Below, in pieces: positions 1 to 5,637 of a stretch of DNA of 17,241 bases. The stretch is taken from the NCBI GenBank assembly GCA_044450465.1, contig JBIOJB010000064.1, forward strand, positions 1 to 17,241, written 5' to 3'. This stretch comes from JBIOJB01 sp044450465. Its GTDB lineage: Bacteria > Chloroflexota > Dormibacteria > Dormibacterales > Dormibacteraceae. The notes beneath the pieces are model-generated. The model did no database searches, had not been told where the DNA came from, and was given only the letters and a program-made list of their open reading frames with translations. The translations under genes and the position numbers were made by a program. Each line of letters starts with the position of its first letter. Positions within the stretch are counted from its first letter, which is position 1.

Positions 1-223
1 GCGGAAACAGCACGTTGGCGGCGATCTGAGGCGGTGTCGAGTGCGTGTCCTGGAACGAGCCGAACAGTGTGGGCATCCAGATCACGATGAAGGCGACCAC
101 GCCCGCCGCTCCCCCGACCACGATGCTGAGCAGGAGCATGAGTCCGAGCCGGCGCCGTCGGGGCTGTTCCCGCCGTATATCGCGGCGGGCCACGACCCCC
201 ATCCCAACCCTGGAAACGCTCAT
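1..223 (-). CDS. Membrane-anchored protein, N-terminal fragment, function unknown
   Basis: An open frame reads leftwards from an ATG at 223 and runs off the window edge after 74 codons, so only the N-terminus is visible. It begins MSVSRVGMG, has a strongly basic stretch (residues 13-25, RRDIRREQPRRRR) and then one hydrophobic segment at about residues 28-50. This is the layout of a type II membrane protein or an uncleaved signal anchor with the bulk outside the cell. The exported part seen so far contains a Thr/Pro-rich turn. A GGAG ribosome-binding site lies three bases upstream of the ATG and an AGGGAG slightly further; a second in-frame ATG is at 202. I do not recognise the family. Cell-envelope enzymes such as glycan transferases or LytR-CpsA-Psr proteins often start this way, but nothing diagnostic is present. 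Confidence 0.6.
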   Translation of the reverse strand, partial: MSVSRVGMGVVARRDIRREQPRRRRLGLMLLLSIVVGGAAGVVAFIVIWMPTLFGSFQDTHSTPPQIAANVLFP

Positions 224-331
224 CGACTCCAACACTCCCTTTGTTAACCCAACGAAATCCTGACGGGGAACTTGCCTTGCACGCAGTCCCCTGAGCCGCC
301 GGCTATTGCCCTCCATTTTGGCCCAAACGAG

Positions 332-344
332 GTCAAAATTTGAC
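332..344. promoter_or_regulatory. Inverted repeat, possible operator
   Basis: GTCAAA-A-TTTGAC is a perfect 6-bp inverted repeat around a single central base. It lies in an AT-rich patch of the 274-base gap between the leftward gene starting at 223 and the rightward acyltransferase starting at 498. The position, between divergent genes, suits a binding site for a dimeric regulator. GTTAAC hexamers also occur at about 244 and 397 in this gap. No regulator gene is nearby and the assignment is only positional. Confidence 0.25.
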
Positions 345-482
345 GAGTTAAGCGCCAAGCCCGGTGCTTCTGTCGCTCCCTCGTACGACGGGACTTTAGT
401 TAACGCCTGACCGGCGCAAAGTCGGAAGCTCCAGTTCATTGGAGGGTCTCTGCGGCACTCGTTCAAGTCACAGTCCAGGATT

Positions 483-488
483 TAGACT
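483..488 (+). promoter_or_regulatory. -10 box TAGACT of the plsC-like gene (leaderless type)
   Basis: TAGACT matches the bacterial -10 pattern TANNNT and ends nine bases before the ATG at 498. Transcription starting six to seven bases downstream of the box would begin almost at the start codon, and no Shine-Dalgarno sequence lies between. The same hexamer occurs at matching places before other genes of this window (8127 and 15343). I see no convincing -35 hexamer; TTCAAG at 462 is the nearest candidate, with a short spacer. Confidence 0.5.
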
Positions 489-497
489 CGACCGCCG

Positions 498-1190
498 ATG
501 GCCGGCGCACCTCTCCCCGCCGCCGATCTGCTGCCGGTGGGCCCCCGCGCAAACGTGCCGTATCGAATCGTCCGGATGATCGGCATCCCGCTGCTGCGCC
601 TCTGCTTCAAGTTCGACGTCGCCGGGCGCGAGAACATACCGCGATCCGGTAGCTACGTGGTGATCGCGAACCACCTCAACTGGCTGGACGAGTTCACGCT
701 CACCTATCTCTTCCCGGTGGAGCCGAGGCTCCACTTCCTGGCCGATCCCACGATCCTCGTCACACGCAGATTCCAGTGGTGGTTGATCCGGACGATCGGA
801 GGCTACGTGCCGGTGGTCCGCGAGCGGAAGCTCGATCGAGTGCTGTTCGAACATGTCGACCGCTGCCTCGAGCTCGGCGGCGCCGTGGCCATCTTTCCGG
901 AGGCCAACTACGGGCCCAGGGAGGGGGAGTTGATGCCGTTTCACCGGGGCTTTGCGCACTTCGCCATCAAAGCCGGCGTGCCCGTCGCGCCGGTCGTTCT
1001 TTCTGGGACAAAAGACCTGTGGTTTCGCAAGCGAATCCGGGTAGTCATCGGCGAGGCCCTGCCAACGAAGGGGGAGGATCCTGACGGACTTACCGACCTC
1101 GCGCACCGGAGGATGAAGGCGCTGATGCCGGTGTATGCAGAGCCATCCGGGCCGAAGCTGTTGCGGCGCCGGCTAACCCACCTGTTTTGA
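498..1190 (+). CDS. PlsC-type lysophospholipid acyltransferase
   Basis: This 230-residue protein belongs to the glycerolipid acyltransferase (PlsC/AGPAT) superfamily. Members transfer an acyl chain to lysophosphatidic acid or a related acceptor at the cytoplasmic face of the membrane during phospholipid synthesis. The catalytic HX4D motif is visible as NHLNWLD (His59, Asp64). The second substrate-binding block is FPEANYGPREGELMPFHRG (residues 133-151), and the usual late block VPVAPVVLSGTKDLW follows. The usual FPEGTR reads FPEANY here, so the Arg that normally contacts the acceptor phosphate is missing; acceptor specificity is therefore open. Hydrophobic helices near residues 21-40 and 92-108 suit membrane association. 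The ATG at 498 is chosen because it sits nine bases after a TAGACT -10 box and leaves a family-typical N-terminus. Next to a cell-wall enzyme gene, but separated from it by 184 bases. Confidence 0.85.
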   Translation: MAGAPLPAADLLPVGPRANVPYRIVRMIGIPLLRLCFKFDVAGRENIPRSGSYVVIANHLNWLDEFTLTYLFPVEPRLHFLADPTILVTRRFQWWLIRTIGGYVPVVRERKLDRVLFEHVDRCLELGGAVAIFPEANYGPREGELMPFHRGFAHFAIKAGVPVAPVVLSGTKDLWFRKRIRVVIGEALPTKGEDPDGLTDLAHRRMKALMPVYAEPSGPKLLRRRLTHLF

Positions 1191-1356
1191 CGACCTGGAA
1201 TTGCGCGCTCGACGCCGCTTTCAAGGGTGATTTGCGCTGTTAAGGCTACCCAAAGTCGCCGCCCTTCTGGTAAGTTGCCTACCCGGTTCCTGAGCGGTCC
1301 TCCATACGCCCAAGCCTTGAGCTCAGATCGATGAGGCGCCCGAGGTTGGGCAAGAC

Positions 1357-1364
1357 AGGAGGAG
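1357..1364 (+). promoter_or_regulatory. Strong Shine-Dalgarno AGGAGGAG
   Basis: AGGAGGAG lies ten bases upstream of the GTG at 1375 and fixes that codon as the start of the secreted transglycosylase. It is the best ribosome-binding site in the window and contrasts with the leaderless-looking starts of several other genes. This gene must therefore be read from a transcript with a 5' leader, although I could not identify its promoter confidently in the 1191-1356 gap. Confidence 0.7.
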
Positions 1365-1374
1365 CGACAGGGCT

Positions 1375-1962
1375 GTGCTGCCACTTTTCAGAGCGGTGCT
1401 GGTTTGGACGGTCGTCCTGATCAGCGTGCTGGCGCCGCGCCTGGCCCCGCCTGCCCAGGCGGCTCCCCAACCCCCGGTCGCGGTGACCCAATTGAGCCTG
1501 TACGACCGGCAGTCCGTGCTCGATCAGACCCGTCGCCAGCGGGTCCAGGCAGCCCAGACCGCCCAGGTGCTCGCCTGGTCTCAGGAACTGCAGAAGGGAC
1601 TGGCCGAGTACAAGGCTCAGCAGGACGCGATAGCCGCCGCTCAGGCCGAGGCGGCGCGGATCGCGGCCTTGAACAACCACCCGCCGCCTCCACCGGACAT
1701 CGCCAAGATCATCACCGACGCGTTCAGCCCGTTGGGCCAGGACGCCGTCGTGTGGGCGATGCGGATCGCCTACTGCGAGTCTCGCTATCACCCGAACTCG
1801 GTCAACTCGTCGAGCGGCGCCTCCGGCCTGTTCCAGTTCCTGCCGAGCACCTGGTCGGGGACGCCATGGGCCAACCAGTCGCCGTTCGACCCGGTCGCCA
1901 ACGCCCAGGCCGCGGCCTGGCTGTACAACCGGTACGGTCCGGGCCGGTGGGCGTGTAAATAG
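1375..1962 (+). CDS. Secreted lytic transglycosylase / lysozyme-like protein
   Basis: The 195-residue product starts with a signal peptide: hydrophobic residues 8-20, then an APPAQA-A cleavage site near residue 29. Residues about 46-97 form an Ala/Gln/Glu-rich amphipathic stretch, probably a coiled coil, and a short Pro-rich linker follows (NNHPPPPPD). The C-terminal lysozyme-like domain (about 108-195) contains ESRYHPNSVNSSSGASGLFQF, broken here as ESRYHP then SSGASGLFQF, the signature of transglycosylase SLT and resuscitation-factor-like folds. Glu135 is the likely catalytic acid. It should cleave the glycan strand of peptidoglycan outside the membrane. Cys134, directly before the catalytic Glu, and Cys194, next to last, are the only cysteines of the mature protein and probably form a disulfide, as in Rpf proteins. 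The GTG start is supported by an AGGAGGAG site. A terminator-like hairpin follows the stop. Confidence 0.85.
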   Translation: MLPLFRAVLVWTVVLISVLAPRLAPPAQAAPQPPVAVTQLSLYDRQSVLDQTRRQRVQAAQTAQVLAWSQELQKGLAEYKAQQDAIAAAQAEAARIAALNNHPPPPPDIAKIITDAFSPLGQDAVVWAMRIAYCESRYHPNSVNSSSGASGLFQFLPSTWSGTPWANQSPFDPVANAQAAAWLYNRYGPGRWACK

Positions 1963-1967
1963 AGAGG

Positions 1968-1993
1968 CACGGGGGAGTCAGGCCTCCCCCGTG
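1968..1993 (+). terminator. Hairpin after the transglycosylase gene
   Basis: CACGGGGGAG and CTCCCCCGTG form a perfect 10-bp stem around a six-base loop, starting five bases after the TAG stop at 1962. There is no T-run behind it, so it may act as a factor-assisted terminator or as a 3'-end stabilising hairpin rather than a classical intrinsic terminator. Confidence 0.6.
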
Positions 1994-2053
1994 GGACCCC
2001 CTCCGCGTGCGACCTTGTCCGGAGGCGTTTGGAACGTGGCATGTCTTGGTTTC

Positions 2054-2072
2054 GGCCGGAATAAATCCGGCC
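2054..2072. repeat. Palindromic repeat, copy 1
   Basis: GGCCGGAATAAATCCGGCC is a 7-bp inverted repeat with a five-base centre. A near-identical copy, differing at one central base, lies 49 bases to the right at 2103-2121. Both sit between the convergent ends of the transglycosylase and cyclase genes. Copy 1 has no T-run on either strand. Confidence 0.65.
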
Positions 2073-2096
2073 TAGGACAGCGTCGGCAGGATTTCG

Positions 2097-2122
2097 AAAA
2101 ACGGCCGGAATGAATCCGGCCG
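2097..2122 (-). terminator. Intrinsic terminator of the cyclase gene (palindrome copy 2)
   Basis: Read on the minus strand, 17 bases after the stop of the cyclase gene, an 8-bp stem (CGGCCGGA arm, centre TTCAT, arm CCGGCCG) is followed at once by TTTTT at 2101-2097. This is the standard layout of a rho-independent terminator. The palindrome itself is the second copy of the repeat at 2054-2072, which suggests that a repeat element has been taken into use as a terminator, or that a terminator was duplicated. Confidence 0.7.
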
Positions 2123-2138
2123 CCGCACCACGCGGGGG

Positions 2139-3326
2139 CTAGCTCTCAGCCGTGACGGCGATGGCGAGCTCGAACACAGCGAGTGAGCGATCGATCCCGT
2201 TCAACTGCATGTCCGGAAGCTTCCTCACCTCGACATCCGGACCGAGGTGCTCAAGGGTCGACTCCGAGAGGAGAACCCTGGCGGGCCGAACCTTGGAGAG
2301 GTGAGCGGCGTTGTTGACCGGCAGCCCGATGAGGGTGAACTCGAGACGCCGGTCCGAGCCGACGTGCCCTGCCACGACCTCGCCGGTGTCAAGACCGATT
2401 CCAACCGAAATGGCAGGCTTTCCCGCCGCGACCAGTTCGCGATTGAACCGGTCGATCTCTTTCATCATGGCGCGCGCGGCTTTGACCGCCTCGGCCGCGT
2501 GGTCCGGCATCTCGTTTGGAGCGCCAAACACGACCAGCATGCCGTCGCCCTGGAACTTGTCGATGTTGCCGCCGTGTGCCAGCACCACCTCGATCATCCG
2601 CTCGAGGTAGTCGTTGAGGAACGCGACCAGCTCTTCCGCGCGCATCGTTTGCAGAAGGCTGGAGAAGCCCGCGATGTCTGAATTGAGCATGGTCACGACG
2701 CGCCGCTCGCCCGGGAGGAAGATGGTGTCGCCGTCGGAGCGCGCCAGTACGTAGTCGGTGACCTGCTTGTTGACATAGCGCTCGAACAGCTGTCGAAGAA
2801 ACTCAGAGCGCTTGTACTGGCGTGCGTTGTCAATCGCCATCGCGGCCACGTCCGCGATCGCCTGCAGGAATTCGCTGTCCTTCTCTTCGAAGGCGCCGGC
2901 CTGGAAGGGGTTGTCCACATAGACCGCTCCGATCACCTTGCCCTGAGTGACCAGCGGCACCGCCATGATCGACCGCAGGTTCTGCACGATCACGGACTCG
3001 TGGTGCTTGAACCGTTCGTCTTGTCTCGCGTCGATCGAGAGGACCGGGGCCCGGGTCCTCACCACCTGCTCGACCACGGTGCGCGAACCCAGGAACTGCC
3101 GCGCTTTCTCACTGTCGGCTTCGCCGCTTGAGATCTGCACCGAGAGCTCGCCCGTGGCCGGATCGACGAGAACGATGAACCCGCGAATCGCCTTCATCAA
3201 CGTGATCACGCGGTCCATGACCTTGCGCAGGACCACGTCGAGCTCGAGAGACGAGCTGAGATCGCGCGCGAGCTCATAGAGCAGGTGATCGCGCATGCCT
3301 AGGTCTACTTCACGGGTCACGGGCAC
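2139..3326 (-). CDS. GAF domain plus class III adenylate/guanylate cyclase
   Basis: The 395-residue cytoplasmic protein has an N-terminal GAF sensor domain (about residues 20-170), a short helical linker, and a C-terminal class III nucleotide cyclase domain (about 205-385). The two metal-binding aspartates are present (Asp217 in NSDIAGFS, Asp261 in KFQGDGML). So are the purine-contacting Lys257 and a Thr331 where class IIIb adenylate cyclases have Thr. Asn338 of the transition-state pair is present, but the partner Arg is His342 (VNNAAHL for the usual VNLAARL). It is therefore probably an adenylate cyclase whose rate may be reduced or altered. I start it at the GTG at 3326, five bases after a TACACT -10 box; an in-frame ATG at 3296 is the alternative. 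The longer open frame up to 3563 would overlap the helicase gene and lacks family-like sequence. Divergent from pcrA. Confidence 0.85.
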   Translation of the reverse strand: MPVTREVDLGMRDHLLYELARDLSSSLELDVVLRKVMDRVITLMKAIRGFIVLVDPATGELSVQISSGEADSEKARQFLGSRTVVEQVVRTRAPVLSIDARQDERFKHHESVIVQNLRSIMAVPLVTQGKVIGAVYVDNPFQAGAFEEKDSEFLQAIADVAAMAIDNARQYKRSEFLRQLFERYVNKQVTDYVLARSDGDTIFLPGERRVVTMLNSDIAGFSSLLQTMRAEELVAFLNDYLERMIEVVLAHGGNIDKFQGDGMLVVFGAPNEMPDHAAEAVKAARAMMKEIDRFNRELVAAGKPAISVGIGLDTGEVVAGHVGSDRRLEFTLIGLPVNNAAHLSKVRPARVLLSESTLEHLGPDVEVRKLPDMQLNGIDRSLAVFELAIAVTAES

Positions 3327-3331
3327 GGAGC

Positions 3332-3337
3332 AGTGTA
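3332..3337 (-). promoter_or_regulatory. -10 box TACACT of the cyclase gene
   Basis: On the minus strand TACACT (3337-3332) is followed by five bases and the GTG at 3326. That spacing implies a transcript beginning at or within a base or two of the start codon, with no room for a Shine-Dalgarno sequence. It supports the GTG rather than the ATG at 3296 as the start. No -35 hexamer is evident. Confidence 0.5.
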
Positions 3338-3401
3338 ACGTCGGGCTCCCGGTTTTCCGCCGGGCTAGGGGCCGGCCAGTCGATGGCCCCCTTCTCGCCG
3401 G

Positions 3402-3407
3402 TACACT
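3402..3407 (+). promoter_or_regulatory. -10 box TACACT of the pcrA operon
   Basis: TACACT ends nine bases before the GTG at 3417, mirroring the cyclase promoter 65 bases away on the other strand with the same hexamer. CCCGG-TTTTCCG-CCGGG at about 3348-3364 forms an inverted repeat midway between the two boxes and could be a shared operator. No ribosome-binding site precedes the GTG. Confidence 0.5.
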
Positions 3408-3416
3408 CGACCTCTG

Positions 3417-5637
3417 GTGGCTTCCACAGACTCCTCCCCGGCCTCCGTGGACGCCCTGCTCGCCGGCCTGAACCCGCCCCAGCAGGAGGCTGTCACACAC
3501 GGCGAAGGGCCTCTTCTTCGCCGGAGCCGGCAGCGGCAAGACCCGCGTGCTCACGGCCCGCATCGCCTACCTGATCGCCTCCCATCGAGTCTGGCCGGAT
3601 CGGATGCTGGCGGTCACGTTCACGAACAAGGCGGCTCGCGAGATGAAGAGCCGGGTCGCGGCGCTGGTCGGCGAAGGCGCAGAGAAGATGTGGGTCGGGA
3701 CGTTTCACTCGACGGCTGTCAAGATCCTGCGCCGCGAGGCGCCGCGAATCGGCATCGCGAACAGCTTTGTCATCTTCGACGAGGACGACACCCGCGCGGC
3801 GCTCAAGCGAGCGCTGGATGAGCTTCGTCTGGATCCGAAGCGTTACCCGGTGGGCGCGCTGAGCAATGCCATCTCGCAAGCCAAGAACGAGCTGAAGCGG
3901 CCGCAGGACTACCCCAACCGCAGCTACGCGGACGAGGTTGTGCGCCGTGTTTACGAGTCCTACCAGGAGGTGCTGAGGCGCTCAGGGGGTCTCGACTTCG
4001 ACGACCTGATCATGAAGCTGGTCGAGCTCTTGACGACGGATGAGGAAGCACTCGCCAAGTGGCGCGACCGGTTTCGTCATGTCCTCGTCGATGAGTACCA
4101 GGACACGAATCGCGCACAGTACGTCCTGGTGAACCTGCTTGCACAGGAGCACCGAAACGTCGCCGTTGTCGGCGACGACGACCAGTCCATCTACAGGTTT
4201 CGGGGCGCGGACATACGGAACATCCTGGATTTCCGGAAGGACTACCCGGATGCGCACGTTGTGCACCTGGAGCAGAACTATCGATCGAGCCAGGCCATCC
4301 TCGACACCGCCTACAGCGTCATCCGCAGCAACCCGGAGCGAGCCGAGAAGAGGTTGTGGACCGAGCGCGTCGGTGGGGAGAAGGTGCTCGCGATGCAGGC
4401 CTACAACGAGGTCGAGGAAGCGGAGTTCGTGGCCGACGAGATCGAGCGTCTGCGCCGCACCGAGCAGCGCGGGTACTCCGATTTCGCAGTGCTCTACCGG
4501 ACGAACGCTCAGTCGCGCTCGTTCGAAGACGTGCTGGCGCGCAGGCGAATTCCGTATCGGCTTGTCGGCGGTGTTCGCTTCTGGGAACGGCGAGAGGTCA
4601 AGGACGTGGTCGCCTACGTGCGCTTCTGTTTCAACCCGAGTGATTCCTTGAGCTTCTCGCGAATCGTGTCCGTGCCGTCGCGCAAGATTGGAAACGTTAC
4701 CGTCGACGCGCTCAGCTCGTTCGCGCGTGAAAGTGATTCGGACATCCTTTCGCTGCTGGCCGAGCCGGGCCGGATTCCAGGAGTGCCCAAGGCCGCGGTT
4801 GCGCCGCTTCAGAGTTTCAGGGCGCAGATCGAGTCCGTGCGATCCGTCATAGGCGTGATGCACCCCAGCGACATGCTCGATCACATCATCGAGGTGATGA
4901 ACCTTCGCCAGCACTACCTTGACGGGACTCCGCAGGGCGAGGCGCGGATGGAGAACCTGAACGAGCTGCGCGGCCTGGCCGAGAGCTTTGACGATCGCGA
5001 GCCCGTTCAAGGCCTGGAGGACTTTCTCGCCGAGGTCGCGCTCGTCTCGGACGTCGACGCCTACGACGAGAACGGTGAGGGCGCGACTTTGATCACGCTG
5101 CACATGGTCAAGGGCCTCGAGTTCCCCGTCGTCTTCATGGTGGGAATGGAGGAGGGGCTGCTGCCGCATCAGCGGGCGCTCGACGAGCGGGAGGAGAATC
5201 CGTCCGCGACGGGGGCGGCGTCTGAGATGGCCGAGGAGCGGCGCCTGTGCTACGTCGGGATGACCCGGGCCAAGGATCGTCTCTACCTGAGCTGCGCCTT
5301 CAGGCGGCATCTCTATGGACGCTCGCAGCCCGCATTTCCAAGCCGCTTCCTCACCGAGATACCGCAGTCGCTGCTCGGAGCGCCGCGGGGCAGCGCGCCG
5401 GTCGCCCCGCCGCGCCAGGGTTACAAGGAGCGATACCAGGAGCGGCAGGTGGAGGCGGCCCCTGCGCCCCCGCCGGTCCAGCGATTCTCGAGCGGTGACC
5501 GCGTCCAGCACCCGGCGTTCGGCCCCGGCACGGTGGTCAAAAGCACCCTCACCAGGACGGACGAAGAGCTGGTGATCAAATTCGACAAGGCTGGGCTCAA
5601 GATTCTCAGCGGGATGCTCGCGCCGCTCACTAAATGA
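3417..5637 (+). CDS. pcrA: ATP-dependent DNA helicase PcrA/UvrD, frameshifted near its N-terminus
   Basis: Superfamily 1A 3'-5' helicase for nucleotide excision repair, replication restart and transcription-coupled repair. The N-terminus (GTG 3417; ASVDALLAGLNPPQQEAVTHGEGPL, given here only in outline) is in one frame. Everything from Walker A GAGSGKT (3523-3543) onward is in the next frame, so the gene as written is interrupted between about 3507 and 3519. Restoring five missing bases would give a 741-residue protein with the family-typical sequence before Walker A. The rest is intact: motif Ia TFTNKAAREM, motif II VDEYQDT, motif III GDDDQSIYRFRGAD, motif IV EQNYRSS, motif V TLHMVKGLEF, motif VI YVGMTRAKDRLYL, and a PcrA-type C-terminal Tudor-like tail after FSSGDRVQHPAFG. 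No ATG, GTG or TTG lies in the second frame before Walker A; the next start, GTG 3547, would omit it. Its stop overlaps the ligA start (ATGA). Confidence 0.85.

Larger units (their letters stand above)
224..497. other. Divergent intergenic region, no gene
   Basis: These 274 bases separate the leftward membrane-anchored protein from the rightward acyltransferase. They are AT-richer than their surroundings, especially 305-350 and 390-405. Apart from the inverted repeat at 332-344, the GTTAAC hexamers and the TAGACT box near the right end, I see no coding frame or RNA gene. Confidence 0.5.

Noticed and set aside
41..263. Two short plus-strand open frames at the left edge.
   Set aside because: They are antisense to the membrane-anchored protein fragment, which has a ribosome-binding site, a basic N-terminus and a clean transmembrane segment.
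3510..3520. Programmed +1 frameshifting at CTT-CTT-C in pcrA.
   Set aside because: It does not match known +1 sites such as the prfB CTT-TGA signal, no stimulatory stop codon or Shine-Dalgarno element is adjacent, and recoding would still leave the strand before Walker A two residues short. Deletion or consensus error is simpler, though not excluded.
3327..3563. The cyclase open frame extends upstream to an ATG at 3563, adding about 79 residues.
   Set aside because: The extension overlaps the start of pcrA on the other strand and crosses both promoter boxes. Its sequence is Arg/Pro-rich with no domain character.
3982..5511. A 509-codon open frame on the minus strand through pcrA, and similarly long antisense frames in ligA, gatA and dnaE.
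   Set aside because: These are shadows produced by GC-rich codon usage on the opposite strand. Their translations are rich in Arg, His and Leu without motifs, while the sense strand carries complete conserved proteins.
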